From: Desulforhopalus singaporensis | GTDB taxonomy: Bacteria > Desulfobacterota > Desulfobulbia > Desulfobulbales > Desulfocapsaceae | Direction: 5' to 3' | NCBI RefSeq assembly: GCF_900104445.1 | Contig: NZ_FNJI01000018.1 | Coordinates: 37,688-101,687 of the forward strand | Length of the DNA: 64,000 bases | Shown: piece by piece, positions 1-8,482 of the stretch | Position numbering within the stretch: position 1 is the stretch's first letter | Layout of the letters: every line of letters starts with the position of its first letter | Notes under the pieces: model-generated | The model's input: the letters and a program-made list of their open reading frames with translations, nothing else | Told to the model about the DNA's origin: nothing | Databases searched by the model: none | Translations under genes and position numbers: made by a program

Positions 1-1
1 G

Positions 2-655
2 GCGGCTGTCAACATCAACAACTGGCACAATCTGCTCGATGAAACGGGAACACCAAAGTTCAGGCTTATCGTCGAAGGCGCTAATCTTTTTATCACCGAA
101 GAGGCCCGGCTGCGGCTGGAAGAGTCCGGAGTCATCGTCATCAAGGACGCCTCGGCCAACAAGGGCGGGGTGACGTCTTCGTCGCTCGAAGTCTTTTCTT
201 CCCTGGCTCTGAGCGATGAAGAGTTCGAAGACAACTTCCGGGTCAAAAAAGGTGTCGTACCCGATTTCATGCACCGGTATGTCCAGGAGACGATCGCCAT
301 CATCAAGCGCAACGCCCGGCAGGAGTTCGACCTGCTCTGGAAAGAGCACCAGAACAGCCAGCTTCCGTTCACCCGTCTGAGCAACGAAATAAGCCGCAAA
401 ATCAACGCCATCACCGACGCAATCTTCAACTCCGACCTGCCGGCGCTGCCTAGGTTGAGGCAAAAAGTCGTTGAAGAATATGCTCCCGATTCACTGCTTG
501 ATCTTGTCGGCCTTAAAAATATACTGTCACGGGTCCCCGACAATTATCTGAGCGCCATAGTTGCGACAAAACTTGCGACCGGATTCGTATACAGTTATGG
601 ACTCGACAGCAACGAAATCGATTTCTATAACTACCTGCAGACCTTTATTGAGTGA
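2..655 (+). CDS. NAD-specific glutamate dehydrogenase, C-terminal part (5' truncated by window)
   Basis: The open frame runs from the first bases of the window to a TGA at 653-655, so only the last 217 residues are visible. The segment containing VEGANLF and DASANKGGV is the conserved end of the catalytic domain of glutamate dehydrogenases; the roughly 150 residues after it form a helical extension that ordinary 450-residue enzymes lack. This points to one of the large NAD-dependent enzymes that convert glutamate to 2-oxoglutarate and ammonia. The start codon and the NAD-binding fold are outside the window. A first in-frame GTG at 170 is internal and should not be taken as the start. The family is fairly certain; the exact large-GDH subfamily cannot be judged from the tail alone. 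Confidence 0.85.
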   Translation, partial: AAVNINNWHNLLDETGTPKFRLIVEGANLFITEEARLRLEESGVIVIKDASANKGGVTSSSLEVFSSLALSDEEFEDNFRVKKGVVPDFMHRYVQETIAIIKRNARQEFDLLWKEHQNSQLPFTRLSNEISRKINAITDAIFNSDLPALPRLRQKVVEEYAPDSLLDLVGLKNILSRVPDNYLSAIVATKLATGFVYSYGLDSNEIDFYNYLQTFIE

Positions 656-987
656 CAATTGCAGAACCCGGCCAAGGACATGCTGCCGAGGGTAAAGCAG
701 TTACAGTTTCCCTTAGCGGCAACGTTTAAGCCGTTATATTAGAGCAGGAAACAAAACAGAGCATAAACCAGCTGCACGTTCCGTCACCTGCTGTATAGAT
801 GGCAGGCGACCTTATGGTCCGGCTGGCGCAGATAATAGCAGGATACAGCGACTAAAAATCAGAACTTCGATACACAGGTTGTGCGAAAAGTAATGAACAC
901 TGCTCTGCGTTGTTGAAGCGGACAGGACCTTTTTCCCTCCATGACTGGCAACCATGTCATGGAGGGGAAAAAAAGTTATCTCAGTAG
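656..987. other. intergenic region between convergent genes
   Basis: No credible gene is seen in these 332 bases. The only clear structure is the inverted repeat at 930-972, next to the end of the amidohydrolase gene. Confidence 0.6.
930..972. terminator. inverted repeat, possible bidirectional terminator
   Basis: Arms CCCTCCATGAC and GTCATGGAGGG pair perfectly around a 10-base loop. Flanking T and A runs extend the stem to about 16 pairs with one bulged base. It lies between two convergent genes, where a shared terminator is expected. The T-run is part of the stem rather than following it, so it is not a textbook intrinsic terminator. Confidence 0.5.
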
Positions 988-2697
988 TTAATTCTGATAT
1001 ACCGTTTCGCCGCCGACAATGGTCTCGATCACTTCGATATTCCTGATATCCATAGGCGCCACTTCAAGCGGATTATCTGACAAAATTACCAGATCGGCCA
1101 GTTTGCCAGGCTCAATGGATCCTTTGATATCCTCCTCGAAGTTCTGATAGGCCGGATATATGGTTGTAGCACGCAGGGCCTGCATGGGTGTTATTCTTTG
1201 ATCCAGGTCGCCTTCTTCGCCAATAAAAAATCCTTCATAGGACATTCTGTTCACTGCGGCCCATATCGTGAGCAGCGGATCCATAGGCACAACCGGCGTA
1301 TCACAGTGGAAGGTAAAGGGCATACCGCGATCGACAGCCGATCGAGCAGGGCTCATCCTTGCGGCTCTCTCAGGCCCCATGAAGATATTCCAGTGCCTTT
1401 CTCCCCAATAGTACGTATGGAGCACAAAAAACGAAGGTATAGCTCCCAGGGCCTGCATCCTGTCCAGCTGGTCTTCACGCATCATCTGTGAATGAATGAC
1501 AACATGTCGGGTATCTTCCCTGGGGTTGGCCTCCTGGGCCGCCTCCCAGCCATCGAGAATATCGTCTATGGCTGCATCTCCATTGCCATGGATGATGGAC
1601 TGGTATCCACTGTCATGAACCTGTCTTGCCCTCAGCGCCAGTTCCACTGCAGAATATCTGGGATAGCCGCGATATTCACTGTATCCTTCAGGCTGAACCC
1701 AGTAGGGCTCACTCAGGTAACCGGTATACCCCTGGATGGAGCCATCGGCAAAATCCTTGACGCCCCCCCATGAGAGCAGATCTGTTCCCAGATCCATAGC
1801 ATAAGCGGTATCGGCCTCCTCCAGGGTTGGCCACAAATTCACCCTTATCGGGAGCAGACCGGACAAAGCCGCACCTTTGAAGAGTTGACTAAACCCCACA
1901 GACGTCGCTCCGCTGTTCCCGGTGGTGACCCCCTTGGCGGCATACAACTGTCCGGCGTAGCCGATACCTTCCATAAGCTCCGGTGGGGTAAGGGGAGGAA
2001 TCAACGCGGAGACTAATCCGGTGGCCGGTCCTTCTTCAAGCACCCCTGTCGGTTCCCCGGTATTCGGATCCTTACGTATCACTCCTCCGCCAGGCTGCTG
2101 CGTACTTGCATCTATCCCGGCCATTTCCAGGGCCAGACTGTTAGCAACAGCCAGATGACCTGAGGTGTGGGTTATAAGAATCGGATGAACCGTGGAGACA
2201 CGATCCAGATCATACCTGGTCGGATGCCTCATTTCCGCCAACAGGGTATCGTCATATCCAAACCCCTGGATCCACTCCCCTTCTGGAGTCTGCTGCGCCT
2301 TTTCCTGCAGGGCGGCGACAACCTCGTCAATATTTTTCACGGTACCGATTGGCGGACTGTTGAGAATCACCTGGAACTTATAAATCATCCCGGCATATCC
2401 AATATGGCTGTGAGCATCGTAGAACCCCGGCAACAGCGTCTTTTTCTTAAGGTTTACGATTGTCGTACCGGAACCATTGAATTGGCTCATTACCTCGCTG
2501 GTGCTACCGACGCCAACGATCATGCCGTCATCAACAGCCACCGCCTCAACAATTGTGTCGGCGGAGTCCATGGTGATTACCGTTCCATTGTGATAGATAG
2601 TATCCACCCCCGTCCTGGCCGATGCTGTTCCCGCAACCAGGCTTGCTGATAATGCCAGCGATGCGCAGACAGCAAACAAGTGATTTTTAAGTTCCAT
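988..2697 (-). CDS. YtcJ-like metal-dependent amidohydrolase, exported
   Basis: 569 residues. The first ~27 are a typical signal peptide ending in an AxA-like site (GTASA), so the enzyme should work in the periplasm. The mature part has the amidohydrolase layout: an N-terminal beta-sandwich segment, the metal-binding DAHSH at about residues 95-99, a later HSQMM and HCDTPV region, and a C-terminal GKLADLVIL segment. These are features of the YtcJ / N-substituted-formamide-deformylase-like group (Amidohydro_3), which hydrolyse C-N bonds in varied small molecules. The substrate cannot be told from sequence. It is the last gene in a run with a sensor kinase and a sigma-54 activator upstream on the same strand, separated by about 330 bases that hold a sigma-54 promoter candidate, so it may be their regulatory target. 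Confidence 0.85.
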   Translation of the reverse strand: MELKNHLFAVCASLALSASLVAGTASARTGVDTIYHNGTVITMDSADTIVEAVAVDDGMIVGVGSTSEVMSQFNGSGTTIVNLKKKTLLPGFYDAHSHIGYAGMIYKFQVILNSPPIGTVKNIDEVVAALQEKAQQTPEGEWIQGFGYDDTLLAEMRHPTRYDLDRVSTVHPILITHTSGHLAVANSLALEMAGIDASTQQPGGGVIRKDPNTGEPTGVLEEGPATGLVSALIPPLTPPELMEGIGYAGQLYAAKGVTTGNSGATSVGFSQLFKGAALSGLLPIRVNLWPTLEEADTAYAMDLGTDLLSWGGVKDFADGSIQGYTGYLSEPYWVQPEGYSEYRGYPRYSAVELALRARQVHDSGYQSIIHGNGDAAIDDILDGWEAAQEANPREDTRHVVIHSQMMREDQLDRMQALGAIPSFFVLHTYYWGERHWNIFMGPERAARMSPARSAVDRGMPFTFHCDTPVVPMDPLLTIWAAVNRMSYEGFFIGEEGDLDQRITPMQALRATTIYPAYQNFEEDIKGSIEPGKLADLVILSDNPLEVAPMDIRNIEVIETIVGGETVYQN

Positions 2698-3027
2698 TTC
2701 TCCTCCCTTTACCCAGGTTTCAATTTTACTTGCTTTTTTTGGCTGATACAGGGGGAAAAAGCCTCTGTCATCAACCGACCTCTACAGATTTCTGCAATGA
2801 CAAAACAGTGTCACCTGGGTCCCAGCAGCAAAATTCACACCAGACAACTATCATTCCGATTCCATCGCTGGCAGTGACAAAAAATACTAATAATATAAAA
2901 CTACTATAAAATACCTCAGGTAAAAGACAGGAGAGTGAACCTGGAGACAGATATTGAAAAACAAGAACACTTGTCCATAAAAAGTGAACAGATGTCTTGT
3001 TATGGTGAAAAAACCTGTACCAGCAGC
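2698..3027. other. promoter region of the amidohydrolase gene
   Basis: 330 bases without a gene. Apart from the sigma-54 promoter candidate at 2827-2842 I see no terminator or other clear structure. The short open frames on the plus strand here have no coding features. Confidence 0.5.
2827..2842 (-). promoter_or_regulatory. candidate sigma-54 (-24/-12) promoter
   Basis: Read on the minus strand the site is TGGTGTGAATTTTGCT. It matches the sigma-54 consensus at the invariant GG and GC, which are separated by exactly 10 bases, and at the TTGC block; the CAC of the -24 element is not matched. Transcription would begin near 2816, giving a leader of about 120 bases before the amidohydrolase start. 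The adjacent NtrC-type activator gene fits this reading. Confidence 0.5.
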
Positions 3028-4455
3028 TTACGAGTCCCAGCCTGTCCTGGAGACGCTGTATTTTTTGAGGAGGGCGTATAGCCTCGTTCGGCCTAATCCA
3101 GTTAAGCGACAGGCAGTTTTTATATCGCCTCTGGTCAGCTGCATCAGGTCCCGGAAATACTCTTTTTCGGCCTTGACAAGCACGGCTTCCCTGAATTTTT
3201 TATATTTTGGAAAATCCGGAAAATTCATCTGATGTTGAGTCTGGTCACCGCTGCCCTCAACTTCAGCCCGCTGTTCAACAGATGATTTTACCTGGTGAAC
3301 ACGAATATGCTCTGGCAGATGATGAGGGTAGAGAACAGGTTCATATGCCCCTTTGTGAATGGCAAACTCCAAAGCATTGATCAATTCCCGAACATTTCCG
3401 GGCCATGGGTAGGAACACAAAACCTCCAAAAAATCTGGAGAAAATCCTTTTACCTCCAGGCCATACCTGGAGAATATACTGAGCCCGTGAAAGAGAATAA
3501 TCTTTTTTATATCTTCAATCCGTTGCCTCAGAGGTGGCACATGGATGGAGAGGGTCCGCAGCCGAAATAACAGATCGTCCCTGAAAAGACCTTTACTGAC
3601 CAGATGATCCAGGTTTTTGTTTGTTGCAGATATCAATCTGAAGTCACTAGCAAATTCTTTTTTACTTCCAAGCGGCCGATACCGTCGTTCCTGTAGTACC
3701 CTGAGAAAGATTTTCTGCAGATCTAGACTCAACTCTGCCACTTCATCCAGGAAAAGAGTACCCCTATCAGCATACATGATGAGCCCATTGCTCGATGTTT
3801 CCGCGCCGGTGAAAGTACCCTTCTTATATCCAAAAAGCTGGCTGGCTGACAGGGATTCGCTAAGATTGGCACAGTCAACGACAACAAAATTGTTTTTGGC
3901 CCGTGCGCTGTTTTCATGTATTGCTCTTGAAATAAGCTCTTTGCCGGTTCCTGTCTCTCCGGTTATCAGGACACTTGCACTGGTACTGGCGGCATTGACT
4001 ACGTCCTGAAGACAGGTCGTCATCTTAGGGCTGTCTCCGACAATTTCCTCTCGCTTGAATAATATGGGAACCTTAAGAGGTTGTTCCAGACTGTCCCGGT
4101 ACTGGAGCGCCCGTTTTAAAGGTAACAGAATTTTCTTTAAAGAGATCGGCTTTTGCAGATAATCCCAGGCGCCATTGCGAATGGCGAGCTCCGCCCCGTC
4201 GGCATCTCCAGCTCCGGTGATGATAATTACCTCAGGTGCAGTCGCAACTTCCCGGACCTGATCAATTATCTTGAGCCCACTCCCGTCCGGCATGTTCACG
4301 TCAAGCAAGACTATATCAAAGTTTCCGTGGCGAGCTTTTCTTATCCCATCTGTTAACGTGAGGGCATAGACAGCGTTGTGTTCCAGGCTTTCAACCAGAT
4401 CGACCAACATCTGGCACATTGATTCATCGTCATCGACAATCAGAACATTTGACAT
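3028..4455 (-). CDS. NtrC-family sigma-54-dependent response regulator
   Basis: 475 residues with three domains. A receiver domain spans about 1-120 (acidic pocket D8/D9, phospho-acceptor D52, K102). An AAA+ sigma-54 activator domain spans about 135-370, with Walker A GETGTGKE at 166-173 and Walker B in LFLDEV. A Fis-type helix-turn-helix lies at the C terminus. The sigma-54 contact loop, normally GAFTGA, reads GTFTGA at 213-218; the rest of the loop is intact, so activity is plausible but not certain. It begins 9 bases after the stop of the sensor kinase gene upstream, so the two form a two-component operon. The likely target is the amidohydrolase gene just downstream, which carries a sigma-54 promoter candidate. 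Confidence 0.93.
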   Translation of the reverse strand: MSNVLIVDDDESMCQMLVDLVESLEHNAVYALTLTDGIRKARHGNFDIVLLDVNMPDGSGLKIIDQVREVATAPEVIIITGAGDADGAELAIRNGAWDYLQKPISLKKILLPLKRALQYRDSLEQPLKVPILFKREEIVGDSPKMTTCLQDVVNAASTSASVLITGETGTGKELISRAIHENSARAKNNFVVVDCANLSESLSASQLFGYKKGTFTGAETSSNGLIMYADRGTLFLDEVAELSLDLQKIFLRVLQERRYRPLGSKKEFASDFRLISATNKNLDHLVSKGLFRDDLLFRLRTLSIHVPPLRQRIEDIKKIILFHGLSIFSRYGLEVKGFSPDFLEVLCSYPWPGNVRELINALEFAIHKGAYEPVLYPHHLPEHIRVHQVKSSVEQRAEVEGSGDQTQHQMNFPDFPKYKKFREAVLVKAEKEYFRDLMQLTRGDIKTACRLTGLGRTRLYALLKKYSVSRTGWDS

Positions 4456-4464
4456 GCTATTTTA

Positions 4465-6642
4465 TCACCCTTCTGTTTTCGTTAATAATGACTCGACGAG
4501 TTCGATCAACTGATACGCCCCGATCGTTTTTTGAATGAATGTGTCGATTCCTGATTTTCGCAACTCAGACTCAGAAACAGGCGCAGGCAGCCCAGAACAG
4601 AGGATTATTGGCAGATCGGGACGGCTTAACTTGATTTCGCTTGCCAGTTCCAAACCGGTCAGGCGCGGCATCAACTGGTCACTGATTACGAGATCAATGC
4701 TCGTTGCATGGACATGGAAATACCTGAGCGCCTCAAAAGCATCGCACTTGATAATGATTTCATGGCCAAACCTTTCAAGAATCTCTTTAAGATACTCCAT
4801 GAACCAGAGCTCATCATCGACCAGAAGAATACAGCCCTTGCGACAAGTCGTATCAGGATCTCCTCCCGCAGGACCAGGCACAATTCCTTCCAAATACTTG
4901 GGGAGATAGACCTCAACAACAGTTCCTCTCCCCGGCTCACTCATGACATTGATTACTCCATCGAGATTTGCGACAATTCCGTGCACAATGGCAAGTCCCA
5001 TTCCGGAACCCTCTTCAGGTGGTTTAGAGGTAAAAAATGGTTCAAAGATATGCTCCATTGTTTCACTGGTCATTCCAACACCTGTATCCGTTACCGAAAT
5101 TTTAATATAGGTCTTCGATTCAAGGCCGAAGACGGGGGCATCATTTTCCGGGGAATTATGTAATTCATCAATAATCACGGTTAACGTGCCGCCGCTATCT
5201 TGCATCGAATACCCTGCATTTTTGCACAGATTCATCAAAATCTGATAGATTTGGGTCGGATCCGCCACAACCATGTCACTATCACATCTGTTCTTTTTTA
5301 CGACATTAATATTTGCCGACAGACCAGCACGTAAAGAATCAAGAACCTCGTTAACGATAGACTCTGTACGAACCGGTATCTTTTGAGGTTCAGTTTTTCG
5401 ACTGAAAGTAAGAATCTGTTCCACAAGTGATTGCCCCCTATAGGCCGCATTGAGGATCTTTTGCACATGTGAGCGAACAGTATTTTCCTTTTTGATATCA
5501 AAAAGCTCAATCATTTCTCCATAGCCAATGATAGTACCGAGGACATTGTTGAAATCATGCGCGATGCCGCCCGCAAAGGTTCCGATAGCTTCCATTTTTC
5601 GTGCCTGGAGAATCTGTTTTTCCATTTTCTCCCGCACCGCAAGTTCCTCCTCCAGTTCCCTTGTCTTCTGTGCCACTTTATCTTTCAGCAGGCTATTGAC
5701 CTTGAAGGACACCAGGACGATGACCAAGACAACGGCAGATGAGATGAACATAATATTCCAAAATGTTCGACTCGTTATAAAAATTTCACGGCCTAAACTA
5801 ATCCACCTGTCATAAATAGCCTTGCGCTCTTTATCATCTATCTGCCGCAAGCCAACCTTCAATATTTCGTGAAATTCAGGACAGTTACTAGACGTTGCAA
5901 AACGTAGTTTGTTGGGTTCGCCCACGGTACCGGCGAAACGAAGATTTACAAGCCCTTCCTTCTCAATATAATAAGATGCTGTTGCAAAGTTGACGATCAT
6001 TGCATCCGATTTTTTAAAAGCGACTCGCTGCAATCCGACCAGGTCACCATCTACAGGATCCAAATCGAGATGAGGATTGCTGGCTGAAAGAAGTTCATGT
6101 ATCGCATAATAGCGGGCAACCGAAATCTTCATCCCCTTCAGCTTATCCAAAGAAAAATCACCTTTAGTATCTTTATTGACAATTATTGCATGAGGAAACT
6201 CCACATATGGTTCTGTAAACAGGAACCGTTCAGACCGCATCCTGGTTTTCTGTAAATTACATTTTGTAACTATTTTATTTTTAGTCAAATCGACCCAGGA
6301 GTCCATGGTCAATTCTTCAGCACGAATTCTCTTAAACTTAAAACCAAGTCTTTTTTCTATGACATTTATGTAATCACTGGAAATTCCGACCCACTCATCT
6401 TCATCATTGCGAAATTCCATTGGTGGAAAACCGTTATATTCCACCAGGATAATTTCATCTTCATGCTCACGAAGCCATTGACGCTGTGAAGGACTCAAAG
6501 GGTCTTGTTTATCTTCGGCATATCCAATTGATCCAGAAAAAATGAGTACAACCAGAATACTCATGCCCCAGTATAAAAGCTGGCCCATGGAAACGAAAAT
6601 TAACAAGCGCGGATTGTTCAATAATAAGTTATTGTGATACAT
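4465..6642 (-). CDS. hybrid sensor histidine kinase with periplasmic solute-binding-protein sensor
   Basis: 725 residues. After an N-terminal membrane anchor (about 15-42) comes a type 3 solute-binding-protein domain (about 60-275) that would sit in the periplasm and bind a small ligand. A second membrane helix (about 292-312) and a short coiled coil lead to the HisKA domain with the phospho-acceptor His in IAHDFNN, then a HATPase domain with DTGVGM and GSGMGLAI. A receiver domain closes the protein (DDE near its start, Asp in VISDQLMP). This is a ligand-sensing kinase that passes phosphate to the NtrC-type regulator encoded immediately downstream. The ligand could be an amino acid or similar solute, which would suit control of an exported amidohydrolase; that link is inference. 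Confidence 0.9.
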   Translation of the reverse strand: MYHNNLLLNNPRLLIFVSMGQLLYWGMSILVVLIFSGSIGYAEDKQDPLSPSQRQWLREHEDEIILVEYNGFPPMEFRNDEDEWVGISSDYINVIEKRLGFKFKRIRAEELTMDSWVDLTKNKIVTKCNLQKTRMRSERFLFTEPYVEFPHAIIVNKDTKGDFSLDKLKGMKISVARYYAIHELLSASNPHLDLDPVDGDLVGLQRVAFKKSDAMIVNFATASYYIEKEGLVNLRFAGTVGEPNKLRFATSSNCPEFHEILKVGLRQIDDKERKAIYDRWISLGREIFITSRTFWNIMFISSAVVLVIVLVSFKVNSLLKDKVAQKTRELEEELAVREKMEKQILQARKMEAIGTFAGGIAHDFNNVLGTIIGYGEMIELFDIKKENTVRSHVQKILNAAYRGQSLVEQILTFSRKTEPQKIPVRTESIVNEVLDSLRAGLSANINVVKKNRCDSDMVVADPTQIYQILMNLCKNAGYSMQDSGGTLTVIIDELHNSPENDAPVFGLESKTYIKISVTDTGVGMTSETMEHIFEPFFTSKPPEEGSGMGLAIVHGIVANLDGVINVMSEPGRGTVVEVYLPKYLEGIVPGPAGGDPDTTCRKGCILLVDDELWFMEYLKEILERFGHEIIIKCDAFEALRYFHVHATSIDLVISDQLMPRLTGLELASEIKLSRPDLPIILCSGLPAPVSESELRKSGIDTFIQKTIGAYQLIELVESLLTKTEG

Positions 6643-7222
6643 TTTTTAAAGTTATCGACAATTTTCACAAACTAATACATAACATTTTCGACCATTTAAC
6701 CTGCATCAAAAACATTAGACACCGGTCGAGTGAAAATGTACTGGGATTCAGTCGGCAGTCTTATTTAAAGTATTATTCTGTCTCAGGAGATGATCTTTTA
6801 TAAGAAACATTATACCCTCAAAACTTTAGCACACAAATGCCTTACCAGGGGGTACGTTGAATAAAACCGGAACCAATGTCAAAAAATCAAAGACATCGAG
6901 ATGCCAACAGAAAGCAAAATAAAAACTGTGCTCGCTTCTGTTCTTACTGTTCACCGAGCAGATCCTGACCAGCTGAAACGCTAAAAAATCGTCAACAGAT
7001 CTTGATAACTTGCGTCTTTTCGAAAAGATTGGCCCGGGCCTATGGATGGCCTTGTCCGATTTATGGGAAACATTACTACCTATCGTGGAATATCCACGAT
7101 AGGTAGAGAGGGAGATGGAGGTTACCTTAATTCTTTTGGCGAGTTTTTCCAGGAGGCAGTTTCGATATTATCTTAGACGAAGAAACTATCTACCAATTCG
7201 CATGGTGATACAGGTTGTTTCT
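6643..7222. other. 580-base intergenic region
   Basis: No gene is recognisable on either strand. The region should hold the promoter of the sensor kinase gene at its left end and the transcription end of the serine hydrolase operon at its right end. The one clear structure is the perfect palindrome at 7076-7106. A 27-codon open frame near 6901 has no supporting features. Confidence 0.5.
7076..7106. repeat. perfect 14-bp inverted repeat with 3-base loop
   Basis: CTACCTATCGTGGA and TCCACGATAGGTAG are exact reverse complements around ATA. It lies about 115 bases beyond the stop of the serine hydrolase gene, the last gene of a long operon. There is no T-run on either side, so it may be a factor-independent RNA hairpin of another kind or a protein-binding palindrome. 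Confidence 0.7.
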
Positions 7223-8431
7223 TCAGTATGTTTCAAGATGGGCGGCAACAGCATCAATCATGGGCAGCAGAACCGGATCGTTCAGGTAGCCGGGCGGGAG
7301 CCCGCTTGAGCCGAAGCGGGCGATCACCAGTTCGTGGCCGGGATCGATATAGAGCAGCTGGCCATGGGCACCCCGGGCGGTTATCGCGTTGCCGTCTTCT
7401 TTATGGCGAATCCACCACTGGGACTTGTAGGACCAGCCCTGCAAATAGGGCTTGGGATATTGCGCCCTGGCAAACAGTTCCCGGCTGCCGCCCTTAACCA
7501 GACGAGCAGTTACGGCCGGGGACACCGCTTGACGTTTTTTTCCTCCGGTGCGTATCAACTCGCCGAAACGGAGAAAATCACGAAGAGTACAGCCGGCTGT
7601 TGTGCTCATTCCTGCAGGATCCACCATGTACCAGCCGTCATGTTCTGCTCCCATATGCTGCCAGAATCTTTCGGATACCAGTTCTTGTAAGTCTTTATTG
7701 GCTATCCGCTGGATTATGAAGCTCAGCACGTTGATGTTTGGTTCACGATAGGCAAAAGCCTTTCCATGTTCACCCTGTTTTTTAACGGTCATCAGGTATT
7801 CGGCTAAATGGGTCGGGTGGCCTGCTTCGGGGCGGCCGGCAACCATACCGCCCGCGCGCAGGTATTTCCAGACATCGGAGCCTGGATCCAGATAGTCTTC
7901 GTGAAACTGCATGCCGATCAGCATGTCCATAACCTGGCGAACGGTGGCGTCATGCCAGGCGGTGTCAGTTAATTCTGGCATGTAGTGCGGGACTAGAGCG
8001 TTTTCATCCAGTGTCCCTTCATCGATCATCAGTTCCGCCAGAGTACCGACAAACGATTTGGCGCAAGACATGACCAGGTGAGTCTTGTGCGGTCCGCAAT
8101 ACCCCTGGTAATTTTCGTATACCAGCACACCTCTTTTCAAAACGGCAAATCCGTCTGTGTCGATTGTTTTCAGCGCCTCTTGCCAACCAAGACTTTTGCC
8201 TTCCTGGTCGGTAATTGTCAACTTATCAATACCTGCGTCCTGAACTTCAAGCTTTGAAGCTGCGCCAGGTCCGCGCCATATCGACTTGGTGGGAACAAGC
8301 TGCTGGGTGTTGGAGAAGGTCCAGCATAGTTCCGGCCAGTTATAATGGTTGTTTTTATCGACACTGATAATCCTGTCTTCAGGAGGCGGGAAACCGCGCA
8401 TCCACTGTTCGCTTGTCTTGTTATTGCTCAT
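7223..8431 (-). CDS. beta-lactamase-family serine hydrolase
   Basis: 402 residues with the fold signature of class C beta-lactamase-like esterases/amidases. The nucleophile motif SxxK is SCAK within VMSCAKS at about residue 125; a tyrosine motif follows in YREPN, and a late HGQ takes the place of the KTG box. No signal peptide is evident. The pattern resembles 6-aminohexanoate-dimer hydrolase (NylB-like) and related carboxylesterases rather than true beta-lactamases. It is the last of eight co-directional genes, 51 bases after the GltS-like symporter gene. A role in hydrolysing an ester or amide form of the operon's substrate is plausible but not shown by sequence. Confidence 0.85.
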   Translation of the reverse strand: MSNNKTSEQWMRGFPPPEDRIISVDKNNHYNWPELCWTFSNTQQLVPTKSIWRGPGAASKLEVQDAGIDKLTITDQEGKSLGWQEALKTIDTDGFAVLKRGVLVYENYQGYCGPHKTHLVMSCAKSFVGTLAELMIDEGTLDENALVPHYMPELTDTAWHDATVRQVMDMLIGMQFHEDYLDPGSDVWKYLRAGGMVAGRPEAGHPTHLAEYLMTVKKQGEHGKAFAYREPNINVLSFIIQRIANKDLQELVSERFWQHMGAEHDGWYMVDPAGMSTTAGCTLRDFLRFGELIRTGGKKRQAVSPAVTARLVKGGSRELFARAQYPKPYLQGWSYKSQWWIRHKEDGNAITARGAHGQLLYIDPGHELVIARFGSSGLPPGYLNDPVLLPMIDAVAAHLETY

Positions 8432-8482
8432 AGTAACAATTTCAGTTTACTGTTCTCTAATTTTTCTTAGTGTTTTAACTCC

